Source: Ruegeria sp. EL01 (lineage in GTDB: Bacteria; Pseudomonadota; Alphaproteobacteria; Rhodobacterales; Rhodobacteraceae). From it: 64,000 bases of DNA. The notes under the pieces are model-generated. The model ran no database searches. It worked only from the letters and a program-made list of their open reading frames with translations, and was not told the DNA's origin. The stretch is from positions 23,951 to 87,950 of the forward strand of contig NZ_OMPS01000047.1 in NCBI RefSeq assembly GCF_900313035.1. Direction: 5' to 3'. Each line of letters begins with the position of its first letter. Position 1 is the first letter of the stretch. The position numbers were made by a program, and so were the translations under genes. Positions 17,400-26,293 of the stretch are shown here, piece by piece.

Positions 17400-19577
17400 T
17401 TAGGAAACGGATTGCGGTTTGGCGTTCGGATGGTTCGCCGGTGGTTGTCCGAGTGGGGTCTTGAGATCGACCGACCCTGTCTTGGCCCGCCGCTTGAGCT
17501 GGCGGATAACGACGGGACATTTGTCCTCGGACTGGTAGAGCACCTGACAATGCAGGCAGGTGACGCACTCGTTCGGATTGATCTCACCGGTAGGGTGGAT
17601 CGCCTGAACGGGGCATTCATTTGCGCAGGTCTGACAGGGGGTGCCGCAATCCTTGTAGCGGCGCAGCCAGTCGAACATGCGCATGCGGGCCGGGATCGCC
17701 AGCGCCCCGCCCAGCGGGCAAAGGTAGCGGCAGTAGAAACGCTCAACAAACAACCCGATCCCCAGCAGGGTCAGCGCAAAGACAACAAAAGGCCAGTCGC
17801 GCATGAATTTCAGGATGATCGCGGTCTTGAACGGTTCGATCTCGGCATATTTTTCGGCCAGCGGGATCGAGACAAAACTCAACCCAAAAAGCCCCAGAAA
17901 GATCATGTATTTCGCAGGCCACAGGCGTTCGTTCAGCCCCCATGGCAGCGTCCATTGCGGCACGCGCAACGCCCGCGCAATCTTGTTGGTCAGCTCTTGC
18001 AGGGCACCAAACGGGCACAGCCAGCCGCAATAGGCGCCGCGCCCCCAGAACAGCAAGGCGGCAGCCACAGCAAACCATTGGATGAAGACCAGCGGATCCA
18101 GCAGGAAGGCATCCCATGAGAACCCCGTGCGCAAGCTGCCCGCCAGCGCCATCAGGTTCACCACGCTCAGCTGGGCATTGGCGTACCAGCCGATGAAGAA
18201 CAGGGTCATCGTCAGGTATCCGATGCGGAACCAGTAGAAGACCCGCGCATTCATCGTCGCGTGGAACTGAAAGAAGAAAGTGGCAGACAACACCAACAAC
18301 ATGACGCCCAAACCGGCGATCTCGACCGTGCGATCTTTCCAGATGCGCTGCCATAGGGCGGCCTTGGCGGCGGCTTCACTGGTGGCATCATCCACCACAG
18401 TGGGGGCGGCAACGGGCAACAGATATTGCTCGGGCAATTTGTAACCCAGATCGAAGGTCAGGAACGTCTTTTCAACGGCGCCCACGGCCCGTTGCACCAG
18501 CAGTTGCAGACGGAATGGCTCGGCCGGATCAAACTCCGCCTCGGTGGGGATCTTGAAAATATCCAGCTCGGTGAAACTGGGCGCATCGGGGGCAGAAACC
18601 CTGCCCAGACGCTCTTGTTGTTTGTCAAAAAATCGCACCGAATTGTCGCCCTGGATCAGCTGTATGCGGTCGAAGATCCCACCGCGCACATAACCCGAGC
18701 CCTTATAGCTGTAAGCCCCGCGCCCCAGCACCAGAATGGCTTGCTCACCGTCGTCCAGCCATTCGGTCAGGTTCTGATACTCGGCCTCACCCAACAGGGA
18801 TTTCCCGACCGAGGGGATAGAAACCAATGCCAGATGCATGTCGATGAAGGTGTCGTCCGGCGCGCCCGGTTCGGGACGTTTGATGGCCCGCTGATCGCCC
18901 GTAGCCTCGAACGCGGCATTGACCTGTCCGACATCCAGCGTCAACCGCCGGATCGATCCATCCCCTGACAGCGTCGCCCAGTCATAGGTCGCATCCTGCG
19001 CCGTGTCGATTTCGCGCTTCGGCCCATCGGCCTGCAACGGGGACAACCCCCCCAGACCCAGCGCGCGGGCCACTTTGATGCCACCGCGCACAAGGCTGTC
19101 ATCAATCACCATGATCGTCACGGTCGCGCCCGAGATGATGTCGAGGTCATGCCCCTCACCGCCGGTCTCGGCTTCGACTTTCAGGTCGAGCCCGGCATAG
19201 CCTTCGGTCAACTCAACCATGCGCGAATTGGGGATACCGATCAGAACAATAGGTTCCGAATGTTTGACAAGTTGCACACCGGCCAGAACAGCATCTGCGT
19301 CAATCGCAGCGACCACATGGATCGGTTTGCCCGAATACCCGGTGGTGCCGACAAAATCAGAAGTCAGGAAAGCCCAGGCAACCGTTTCACCTGCCTTCAG
19401 AACGGGCGCAACGGGCACATCCTCGCGCACGGGACCAAAGGCATCGGCACCGGGGGCCAGATCGACGGGTTCAATCTCGGGCAGGAAGCTGGCGAGGCTG
19501 TCGGCATGGGCACCAAGCGCCATCAGGCAGGACAAGATGAAGGCCAGCAGAAAATGGGTTGCGCGACTTACGACCAC
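17400..19577 (-). CDS. nosR: NosR, membrane flavo-iron-sulfur protein for NosZ electron supply
   Basis: 725 residues. A signal sequence (residues 1-25) is followed by a periplasmic FMN-binding domain with the flavinylation motif SGATVT, several transmembrane helices, the CGWLCPFG and CRYLCPLGG motifs, and a cytoplasmic polyferredoxin tail (CGTPCQTCANECPV and CVTCLHCQ...DKCPV). NosR passes quinol electrons to NosZ and is needed for nos expression. Its start overlaps the end of nosC by 10 bp, so the operon reads nosCRZDFYLX. Confidence 0.97.
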   Translation of the reverse strand: MVVSRATHFLLAFILSCLMALGAHADSLASFLPEIEPVDLAPGADAFGPVREDVPVAPVLKAGETVAWAFLTSDFVGTTGYSGKPIHVVAAIDADAVLAGVQLVKHSEPIVLIGIPNSRMVELTEGYAGLDLKVEAETGGEGHDLDIISGATVTIMVIDDSLVRGGIKVARALGLGGLSPLQADGPKREIDTAQDATYDWATLSGDGSIRRLTLDVGQVNAAFEATGDQRAIKRPEPGAPDDTFIDMHLALVSIPSVGKSLLGEAEYQNLTEWLDDGEQAILVLGRGAYSYKGSGYVRGGIFDRIQLIQGDNSVRFFDKQQERLGRVSAPDAPSFTELDIFKIPTEAEFDPAEPFRLQLLVQRAVGAVEKTFLTFDLGYKLPEQYLLPVAAPTVVDDATSEAAAKAALWQRIWKDRTVEIAGLGVMLLVLSATFFFQFHATMNARVFYWFRIGYLTMTLFFIGWYANAQLSVVNLMALAGSLRTGFSWDAFLLDPLVFIQWFAVAAALLFWGRGAYCGWLCPFGALQELTNKIARALRVPQWTLPWGLNERLWPAKYMIFLGLFGLSFVSIPLAEKYAEIEPFKTAIILKFMRDWPFVVFALTLLGIGLFVERFYCRYLCPLGGALAIPARMRMFDWLRRYKDCGTPCQTCANECPVQAIHPTGEINPNECVTCLHCQVLYQSEDKCPVVIRQLKRRAKTGSVDLKTPLGQPPANHPNAKPQSVS

Positions 19578-20032
19578 GGCGCACCTCCGGAAACTTGGGT
19601 AAACGCCTTGGACGCGCGCGAGGCGCGTTCGGTTTTGATTTCTGGCTCACGCGGGGGCCCGCGGGTTTCGGGCCAGAGCCGAGCCGAATTGTATGAGACG
19701 AACACGTCCTCATGCCGGCTTTGCACGTGATGTATAAACTCAATACGCGCCAAATCAGGGACGTCCGGGACCGGAACAACCCCTGTTACAGCGCATAAAG
19801 TACAGTCGGCGCATTTCGGGCAGGGCTTAGTCGGGTCCTGGCCTTCTTCATCAAGATCGACCTCAACCCAGACCGCACCTGCCTCCGAGCAGATTTCTAT
19901 CCACATGCTTTCCCCGGGGCTCGCCAGCGCCGGGCCAAACGTTTGCAAAAGCAAGAGGAAGATGCCCGCCAAACCACACGCCGCATGAAAGGCACGGACA
20001 GAGAGGTCATGTATTGTGGCATTGGCCAGCAT
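19568..20032 (-). CDS. nosC: NosC-like small secreted or anchored cysteine-rich protein
   Basis: 154 residues from the ATG at 20032; a start further upstream would place the NNR box inside the gene. A hydrophobic segment (AFHAACGLAGIFLLLLQTFG) is followed by a stretch with four cysteines as CPKCADCTLC, a CxxCxxCxxC pattern. Position immediately before nosR matches nosC of Paracoccus denitrificans (nosCRZDFYLX), a gene of unknown function with a similar Cys motif. A metal-binding or redox role is likely but not proven. The C-terminal 60 residues are charged and proline-rich. Confidence 0.75.
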   Translation of the reverse strand: MLANATIHDLSVRAFHAACGLAGIFLLLLQTFGPALASPGESMWIEICSEAGAVWVEVDLDEEGQDPTKPCPKCADCTLCAVTGVVPVPDVPDLARIEFIHHVQSRHEDVFVSYNSARLWPETRGPPREPEIKTERASRASKAFTQVSGGAPWS

Positions 20033-20089
20033 TGAGAATCCAACTCGGTAACTGTTCCCGAGTCCTAAGGGATTCTTGCTTTGGCTAAC

Positions 20090-20103
20090 TTGACTTAGGT
20101 CAG
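20090..20103 (-). promoter_or_regulatory. NNR/Dnr-type box upstream of nosC
   Basis: The plus strand reads TTGACTTAGGTCAG, one mismatch from TTGAC-N4-GTCAA. Its centre is about 64 bp before the nosC start at 20032, the spacing expected of a class II Crp/Fnr activator site at -41.5 with a short leader. It supports the downstream nosC start and a promoter for the whole nos operon. Confidence 0.7.
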
Positions 20104-20178
20104 GTGTTTTCAAATCACCGGTTTTTTATGCAAACGGGTTTTGCGAGTGCCATATCGCAGGGCACCGCGAGCGCAGGC

Positions 20179-20442
20179 CTACTCGTCAGCCTCATCCATC
20201 AACCCACGCACCCAACGCCCGGCCAGCCAGGATGCAGGCACGCCCAAGGGTAGGCACCACCACAGCGCGGTGATCGGAGCGAGCACGCTGAACCCCAAGC
20301 CATGCAGGATGAGCCCCGCCAGAAACAGGTTGATGGCCACGGTCAATGCCGTCGCCGGATAGAGCAAGATGGCCAATCTCCAGACCGGCCATTTGCCCTC
20401 AGTGGCTGGTGCCTTCTGAGAATGTGATCTTGTTCCAGACAT
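20179..20442 (-). CDS. Small two-helix membrane protein after nirN
   Basis: 87 residues from an ATG at 20442 with GGAAAG upstream; it begins inside the last 44 bp of nirN. After a charged N-terminus come two hydrophobic helices (ILLYPATALTVAINLFLAGL and VLAPITALWWCLPLGVPASW) and a short charged tail. The layout resembles DUF2798-type small membrane proteins. Its place at the end of the nir operon suggests co-transcription, but no function can be given. Overlap with nirN and low complexity leave some doubt. Confidence 0.55.
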   Translation of the reverse strand: MSGTRSHSQKAPATEGKWPVWRLAILLYPATALTVAINLFLAGLILHGLGFSVLAPITALWWCLPLGVPASWLAGRWVRGLMDEADE

Positions 20443-21922
20443 TGTACTTTCCAGACGGTTTGCGCATCGGAAGACGGCGGATTTCTTCCAGCGTCTGTGC
20501 GTCATAAACAATCACCGCGCCGTCATCTTCCCAGATCGACACAAGCGCGTGGCGACCATCTTTGGTGAATTCCACATGGGCCACGGTTTTGCCGGGCGCA
20601 GGGCGCAGCGTTTTGACGATTTCAAGGCTCTGCTTGTCGATCACGTGCATCGCGTCCTTGTTGGGACCAAAGAACACATCAGCCCAGACGTAGGGTGAGT
20701 TTTCATGGCTGCGCATAAAGAACCCGGGCCCTAAAGTCTTGATCCGTTTGACGGTTTCCCATGTCTCCATGTCGATCACGGAAACGGTGCCATCGCTCAG
20801 ATGCGGCGTGGCCATCACGGTGGTATCGCCATATCGCCATGTGATGCCCGATCCCAGATGCGGCATACCCGGCAGGTCCAGATCAGCCACTTTCTGGCCG
20901 ATGACCAGATCGATGACCTGCCCACCATTTCCGTCGCGAGACGCGCCCATGACGTATTCATAACTCTGGTCGAAAAAGAAATCGTCCAGATAGTCGGGCG
21001 TGGTGATCTTGCGCACTGGAAAGGGATTTGGGTTCTTGAACTGCCCCTCAATGCGGAAATCATGGCCCAGCCCGAACTGAGGTGGGTTGTCGCCGTAATA
21101 AACCTCCCAAATCTCGGGCACATCCTTTAACGCCAACACAAAACTCTCGCGCGGCGGTGCCTGATAAACAGCCGAGACACGGCTGGGTTTGCCCTTCTTG
21201 CTTTTGATGTCGATGACTTCGGCGACGGAGAGGTCTTCGGTCGACAGCAATGTCAGGCTGTTGGGCAGGTAATTCGCCACAGCCAGCCAATTGCCATCGC
21301 CCGACATGGCGATGTTGCGGCTGTTCAGGCCCGCACGCACACGGCCCACCTGTTGCAGCGCCCAGATGTCATATTTCTGCACCCAACCATCGCGCGACAT
21401 GATGAAGACATAGCGCCCATCGGCGCTGAATTTCGGCCCGCCATGGACGGCAAAGGGCGTCTCGAACCGGTCAAGAACCTCGAACGTGTCGCCGTCCAGA
21501 ACGCTGACATGATGATCTCCGGTTTCAACCACCAGCGTTATGTTCATCGGGTCACTAGTCCAGACCGGCGCATCCACCAAAGCGTAATCTTCGTCCAGAA
21601 TGCGACTTGCCATGATCTCGGCCTCGCCCCATTCAGGGTTGGTTTCCAACGGCGATTTCAACCAGCCTGCCAGTTCCTCAATTTGCAGCACGTCCAACTC
21701 ATGCGAAAACGCAGGCATCTGCGTGGCGATACGCCCCTCTGCAATCACTGAGGCCACACGAGGGCCACGCATCCGCTTCAACGTCTCAGGGATCAGCGCC
21801 GGGCCAACACCGCCCAAACGATTCTCCCCATGGCACGAGGCGCAGTGCTCGGCAAAATCTGACGGCGCATCCGCCCAGACAGCGCCCGCACTCAGGATCG
21901 CGCACACCGCCCCGACGTTCAT
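20399..21922 (-). CDS. nirN: NirN, c-type cytochrome/d1-binding protein
   Basis: 507 residues from the ATG at 21922. Signal peptide MNVGAVCAILSAGAVWA, then a cytochrome c domain with CASCH and a Met-containing tail, then an eight-bladed d1 propeller like that of NirS (for example RYVFIMSRDGWVQKYDIWAL). NirN converts dihydro-d1 to heme d1 and hands it to NirS in the periplasm. The start region coincides with a dispersed repeat: the ATG and the run before it are part of the repeat, and an in-frame ATG at 21970 would add a repeat-coded basic segment (GASGGSIFKK). Start therefore uncertain. Confidence 0.9.
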   Translation of the reverse strand: MNVGAVCAILSAGAVWADAPSDFAEHCASCHGENRLGGVGPALIPETLKRMRGPRVASVIAEGRIATQMPAFSHELDVLQIEELAGWLKSPLETNPEWGEAEIMASRILDEDYALVDAPVWTSDPMNITLVVETGDHHVSVLDGDTFEVLDRFETPFAVHGGPKFSADGRYVFIMSRDGWVQKYDIWALQQVGRVRAGLNSRNIAMSGDGNWLAVANYLPNSLTLLSTEDLSVAEVIDIKSKKGKPSRVSAVYQAPPRESFVLALKDVPEIWEVYYGDNPPQFGLGHDFRIEGQFKNPNPFPVRKITTPDYLDDFFFDQSYEYVMGASRDGNGGQVIDLVIGQKVADLDLPGMPHLGSGITWRYGDTTVMATPHLSDGTVSVIDMETWETVKRIKTLGPGFFMRSHENSPYVWADVFFGPNKDAMHVIDKQSLEIVKTLRPAPGKTVAHVEFTKDGRHALVSIWEDDGAVIVYDAQTLEEIRRLPMRKPSGKYNVWNKITFSEGTSH

Positions 21923-21952
21923 CTTTTTGAAAATACTCCCGCCGGAGGCTCC
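21917..21952 (-). repeat. Dispersed repeat copy 1 (at nirN start)
   Basis: On the minus strand the stretch runs from GGAGCCTCCGGCGGGAGTAT through a T/A-rich run to AAAGATGAA. A second copy lies at 38390-38424 near the start of norF, sharing 20 identical bases (GCCTCCGGCGGGAGTATTTT) plus most of the following run. Here the repeat supplies the nirN start codon and leader. Confidence 0.7.
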
Positions 21953-21998
21953 TGCGCGCGCCACACGCATGGCAGTAGACCGAACGGAGCAGACGGTG

Positions 21999-23213
21999 TC
22001 AAAAGAACTGATGCGCCGGATCATGACGTTTCCCCCGGAAAGGCGTGACCTGCAGACGCTCATCTGCATCATCCACACCGATTTCATCATTTGACAGGTA
22101 ACAGGCCGGGTCTTCGGCCCAGGGATCTCCGGTCAATTTCAAGGCCCGGATGCGGGTGTTGCCGCCACAAACATCCCTGAGCTGACAGGCCCCGCACCGC
22201 CCTTTCAGCGGACGTGGACGGGTGCGCAGCAGGGCCAGCATCGGGTCATCACCGGTCCAAAGTTCGGAAAACGAAGCGGTCTTCACATTGCCGACGGTAT
22301 AATCCGACCAGTAGGTGTCCGGGTGAACCCGGCCCAGATTGTCGATATTCGCCACGCCCAGGCCGCTGGAATTGCCGCCCCAACGGGCAAGATGTTCGCG
22401 CACATGCGCCTCTTTCTCGGCATCGAAGTGCGCGCGGACCCAATTCAGGAAATAGCCTGCATCAGCATCATTATTGCCGGTCACGATATCCAGTGGTCGC
22501 CCGCCCGAGGCGGCCTCCCACGCGCGTTCCAGCAACAGATCCAGACCTTTACGGGTGCGCCTGTGTTCGGCATCCTCGCCTCGGTTCTTGTCGCCACGCC
22601 CGGCATAGACCAAATGGGACAGGTAGAACTTGTCAACGCCTTCGTCATCACACAGCTGCAGCAGATCAGGCAGGTGATGTTGCGTACCCCCGGTCAGGCA
22701 AAAGCGCAGGCCAACCTTGATGCCGCGCTTTTTGCATTCGCGCACGCCACGCAAGGCGTCGGCAAAAGCACCTTCGACACCTCGGAACCAATCATTGGTG
22801 GCCCCAATCCCGTCCAGCGAGATGCCGACATAGTTAAAGCCAATCTCGGCGATCCTATCGGCGGTTTCGCCGTGAATTCGCGTGCCGTTGGTCGACAGCG
22901 CCAGCATCGGCACCAGATCGCGGGCACGATTGGCGATGTCAAAGAAATCGAACCGGTCCAGCGGTTCCCCACCCGAGAGGATCAAGGCCGGGACGCGAAA
23001 CTGGCCAAGATCCTCAAGGGTTTCCATGGCTTGCTCATGACTGAGCTCGCCCGGGAACGCCACATCCGCCGAGACGGTGTAACAGTGACGACATTTCAAG
23101 TTGCAGCGTCGGGTCAGATTCCAGATCACCACCGGTTTCACCGGGCCGGGGCGGCGCTTGCGCACCGGGGTCGGGGTAACCAGCTGATGCATGTATTCGG
23201 TCAGGCGGAACAT
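21999..23213 (-). CDS. nirJ: NirJ, radical SAM enzyme of heme d1 synthesis
   Basis: 404 residues. The radical SAM cluster motif CNLKCRHCYT (CxxxCxxC) is near residue 38, followed by LSGGEPLDR. The C-terminal part has a further cysteine-rich motif CGACQLRDVCGGNTR...DPACYL, binding a second 4Fe-4S cluster. NirJ converts didecarboxysiroheme toward heme d1 by forming the keto groups. It starts 4 bp after nirH ends and is followed, after 76 bp that hold the repeat, by nirN. Confidence 0.95.
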   Translation of the reverse strand: MFRLTEYMHQLVTPTPVRKRRPGPVKPVVIWNLTRRCNLKCRHCYTVSADVAFPGELSHEQAMETLEDLGQFRVPALILSGGEPLDRFDFFDIANRARDLVPMLALSTNGTRIHGETADRIAEIGFNYVGISLDGIGATNDWFRGVEGAFADALRGVRECKKRGIKVGLRFCLTGGTQHHLPDLLQLCDDEGVDKFYLSHLVYAGRGDKNRGEDAEHRRTRKGLDLLLERAWEAASGGRPLDIVTGNNDADAGYFLNWVRAHFDAEKEAHVREHLARWGGNSSGLGVANIDNLGRVHPDTYWSDYTVGNVKTASFSELWTGDDPMLALLRTRPRPLKGRCGACQLRDVCGGNTRIRALKLTGDPWAEDPACYLSNDEIGVDDADERLQVTPFRGKRHDPAHQFF

Positions 23214-23217
23214 GGTC

Positions 23218-23712
23218 TCAGCCTTTCACTTGTTCGTTTGTTTTCAGGCGCAACCCGGTCTTTTTCAGGATGCGCGTGGAATAAAGAATGTCCTTGGCGC
23301 GACAGGCTCCGCCCAAAATGGCGCTGATTTGGTTGCGTTTCTCTTCGACTTCGGCGCGGTTGGTGCCGTGCACCATGGCAAACAGGTTGTAGGGCCAGTC
23401 CGGCAAAGCGCGCGGGCGTTCGTAGCAATGGGTGACAAAGGGCAACGCGCCGATATGCGTGCCCAATTCGCTGATCTGGTCGTCAGCCACGTCCCAAACG
23501 GTCATTCCGTTCGAGGTCATGCCCAGCTTGTAGTGATTGGGTGCGGCAGCGATGCGACGGATTACGCCACGCGCCTTAAGTTCTGCCAGACGACTGAGCA
23601 GCGCGTCCTCGGCCATTCCAAGTGTTTCGACCACCTGCGCGAAAGGCGCGGGTACAAAGGGCAGACCGCCCTGTAGCGCCTCGATAATCTGTCTGTCTTT
23701 CGCGTCGATCAT
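23218..23712 (-). CDS. nirH: NirH, siroheme decarboxylase subunit (AsnC/Lrp fold)
   Basis: 164 residues from the ATG at 23712, which overlaps the nirG stop as ATGA. It has an N-terminal winged helix and a C-terminal ligand domain with HCYERPRALPDWPYNLFAMVHG, a NirL/NirH-type pattern. With NirDL and NirG it decarboxylates siroheme to didecarboxysiroheme. Despite the Lrp fold these proteins are enzymes, not regulators. Confidence 0.93.
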   Translation of the reverse strand: MIDAKDRQIIEALQGGLPFVPAPFAQVVETLGMAEDALLSRLAELKARGVIRRIAAAPNHYKLGMTSNGMTVWDVADDQISELGTHIGALPFVTHCYERPRALPDWPYNLFAMVHGTNRAEVEEKRNQISAILGGACRAKDILYSTRILKKTGLRLKTNEQVKG

Positions 23713-24158
23713 GCCGCTACCCTGAAGCCGATGAAGAATTCCTGAAGTTTGGGGAATTGCAGAACCTCTATCCCTGTTTCCATTTGGATTGCTTTGGCTG
23801 TATCTCCGATCCCTTTGGCGGTTTCGGTGGCCAGTACGAACCACATGTTCAACCGATGTGTGCGTTCATAATTATGCGCCACCTCGGGATGCGCATTGAC
23901 TTTGGTCAGGACGGTTTCGAAATCTTCATCGGGCACCGCCATGGCACACAGGCAGAACGCGCCGCCCATCGCAGCGGCATCGAAGAACGGACCAAACCGG
24001 GTGATCACACGATCTTCGCGCAAGCGAGTCAGACGGCTGAGCAGCTCGCTTTCGGATATGCCCAGCTCCTGGGCAATAGCACCATACAGGTTAGATACCA
24101 GCGGCAGATCATCCTGCATCCGGTTCAGGATCGCGCGGTCGGTTCTGTCTAACGTCAT
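23709..24158 (-). CDS. nirG: NirG, siroheme decarboxylase subunit
   Basis: 149 residues of AsnC/Lrp fold, of the NirD/NirG type: the segment HNYERTHRLNMWFVLATE carries the active-site His/Tyr pattern. It overlaps nirDL and nirH by 4 bp each and forms the same decarboxylase complex. Confidence 0.93.
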   Translation of the reverse strand: MTLDRTDRAILNRMQDDLPLVSNLYGAIAQELGISESELLSRLTRLREDRVITRFGPFFDAAAMGGAFCLCAMAVPDEDFETVLTKVNAHPEVAHNYERTHRLNMWFVLATETAKGIGDTAKAIQMETGIEVLQFPKLQEFFIGFRVAA

Positions 24159-25144
24159 GCTGCAGCCTCATCGTGTTTGATCAACGCGCCGGTCTGTTTG
24201 AAGCAACGAGTTGAGAACAGGACCTTGTGCTGCGCCCCGAACATCTCTGGCAGGGCGGCGGCCCCTGCGAGCACCTGCCGCGCCTCGCTGCGCGAGCGGG
24301 CGTGAATCATGGAATACAATCGATAGGGCCAGACGCCTTCGACCGGACGCCGCTCGTAACACAGTGTGACACCGGGATGTGCCGCAAGGACGGGTCCCGC
24401 GACCGAGACCTGTTCGGATGGCATGTCCCAGACTACCATCGCATTGGCCGACCAGCCCAAGGCGCGGTGTCGCACGATCACGCCTAGGCGCGAGACGATG
24501 CCCGCCACATGCAGCGCTTTGATCCGTCCCATCACATCATCTGCGTTCCGTTCCAATGACCGGGCCAGCGTGGCATAGGGATCGACGACCAAAGGCAGAC
24601 CGGAACTGAGCGCCTGCAACAACGAACGGTCGCCGTCCTGCATGACAGTGCGATCCACCTTGCGCGGCCGCGGTACATCATGGGATGTGCCGGACATGCG
24701 AAAGCCCAGATCCACATTGAACGGGCGTATCAGCCGCAGATCCAGAACATGCAGCCCGGTCCTTTCTTCGATCCGCGCCAACGTCTCATCCACATGCGCC
24801 CGGTCCGGGCCAGTGGCGACAAACCAAAGGTTCCAATCATCCTCGCGCTGGTAGTTGTGGTTTACCCCTGGTTCGGCGTCGATCAGAGCGGCGACCTCTT
24901 CCAGCCGCTCATCCGGCGCGGCGACGGCGGCCAAAGTGCTGGCGGAAACGGCACCCGGTGCGATCGTTGCGCCCACTCGCGTGATCCGCCCCGTCGCACG
25001 CATACGGGCGAGGCGATCAAGAACACCGACTTCATCCAAACCGAGGGCATCAGCCAACGGTTGAAAAGGGCGCTCAATGACAGGGAAATTGCGCTGGAAT
25101 TCATCCAGTAGGCGGCGGTCGATCGGGTCGGTGATATGATGCAT
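24155..25144 (-). CDS. nirDL: NirDL fusion, siroheme decarboxylase
   Basis: 329 residues made of two AsnC/Lrp modules. Residues 1-150 are NirD-like (HNYQREDDWNLWFVATG) and about 170-329 NirL-like (LCYERRPVEGVWPYRLYSMIH). The linker around TSHDVPRPRKVDRT joins them. Such fused nirDL genes occur in Paracoccus-type denitrifiers, while Pseudomonas has separate genes. The start is 3 bp after the nirF stop. Confidence 0.93.
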   Translation of the reverse strand: MHHITDPIDRRLLDEFQRNFPVIERPFQPLADALGLDEVGVLDRLARMRATGRITRVGATIAPGAVSASTLAAVAAPDERLEEVAALIDAEPGVNHNYQREDDWNLWFVATGPDRAHVDETLARIEERTGLHVLDLRLIRPFNVDLGFRMSGTSHDVPRPRKVDRTVMQDGDRSLLQALSSGLPLVVDPYATLARSLERNADDVMGRIKALHVAGIVSRLGVIVRHRALGWSANAMVVWDMPSEQVSVAGPVLAAHPGVTLCYERRPVEGVWPYRLYSMIHARSRSEARQVLAGAAALPEMFGAQHKVLFSTRCFKQTGALIKHDEAAA

Positions 25145-25147
25145 CGA

Positions 25148-26293
25148 TTATAGCCCCGTTCTGTGCGCGCGGGCGGTGAAGAATATGCCGGACGGACTGT
25201 CCGCCTCAATTTCACGCAGTTTTTCAAAGCTTTGCGTGTCGTAGATCATGACCTTGTTGGCGTCCCGCACGCTGATCCAGACCTCATGACCACGCGGCGT
25301 GAACTCCATATGCAACACAGCGGGGCCGGGTTTGAACTCATGGATGATCTTCTTGCTGACGGAATCGATCACCTGGATCGTGTCGTTCAGAGGATGGGCA
25401 AAGTTGACCCAAACCTGCCGCCCATCGGGGCGGGCCATGGCAAAGACCGGCTGTCCATGGGTTTGAGTGCGCCCGGTTTCCGTCAATGTGCCAGCGTCGA
25501 TCCAGAGGATTTCGCGATGGCCGACGGCGGGCAGAACGAATTCGCGGCCGGTCAGCGCCCAACCTTCCAGATGGGGCATCTTGTAGACGGGCATTTCCTT
25601 TTGTCCGCGTCCGTAGCCGGGCAGCACGCGGATCGGTTCAGGACTATCCGCCCACAGGTCAAGCGCGGTCAGACCATCCTCACCGAACAGGCCGGTGATA
25701 TAGGTGCGGCCATTGGCGGTGATCAGCGCGTCATAGGGGTGTTCGCCCATATCCGTGATCTTGGTGATCTCGGGTTTGCCCGCGGCAAAATCGGCGATCC
25801 AAGTTTCGCCTGTATCCCACATGGTGAACACAAAGCGACGGCCCGGCGCATCAACCAAGCCAATAGTTTTGCTTCCGGTCGGGATGTCAGCCACCATTTC
25901 GAGCGTATCGGCGTCAAATACACGGACCCCGCCGGGTTCATAATTTGATACCGCGACCAACGTGCCGTCATCCGAAATGGCGCCGCCGATGGCATTGCCG
26001 GATTGCACGATACGGTTGGCGATTTGCCGAGTGACGATATCGACTTTGGTTAGCCCGCCATCGCGCCCGAACACATAGGCAAAGCGTTGATCGGGTGAAT
26101 AGACCAAAGAGGCATGGGACAGGTCGCCCAAGCCCTTGATGCGCGCCAGTGCTGCGCGGTCGGACTGATCAACCAGCAGGACCGAGCCCTTGGCGCGTTC
26201 AATCACCAGCCCCAGATCTCCGGTCGCGGTGGGTTCTGCATGGGCGGCAGTCATCATCAGGGTTGTGACAAGGCCAAGGATAAGATGTTTCAT
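25148..26293 (-). CDS. nirF: NirF, d1-type propeller dehydrogenase of heme d1 synthesis
   Basis: 381 residues from MKHLILGLVTTLMMTAAHA (ATG at 26293, overlapping the nirC stop as ATGA). The leader is a cleavable Sec signal with no lipobox Cys, so the product is free in the periplasm. The mature part is a NirS d1-type propeller without a cytochrome c domain. NirF acts late in heme d1 synthesis before NirN. Confidence 0.94.
   Translation of the reverse strand: MKHLILGLVTTLMMTAAHAEPTATGDLGLVIERAKGSVLLVDQSDRAALARIKGLGDLSHASLVYSPDQRFAYVFGRDGGLTKVDIVTRQIANRIVQSGNAIGGAISDDGTLVAVSNYEPGGVRVFDADTLEMVADIPTGSKTIGLVDAPGRRFVFTMWDTGETWIADFAAGKPEITKITDMGEHPYDALITANGRTYITGLFGEDGLTALDLWADSPEPIRVLPGYGRGQKEMPVYKMPHLEGWALTGREFVLPAVGHREILWIDAGTLTETGRTQTHGQPVFAMARPDGRQVWVNFAHPLNDTIQVIDSVSKKIIHEFKPGPAVLHMEFTPRGHEVWISVRDANKVMIYDTQSFEKLREIEADSPSGIFFTARAHRTGL

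Noticed and set aside
19003..19730. Long plus-strand frames opposite nosR and nosC
   Set aside because: They are shadows of GC-rich coding on the minus strand and have no family motifs.
23218..25144. AsnC/Lrp-like proteins as transcription regulators
   Set aside because: Gene order and HNYE/CYER motifs identify them as NirDL, NirG and NirH siroheme decarboxylase subunits.
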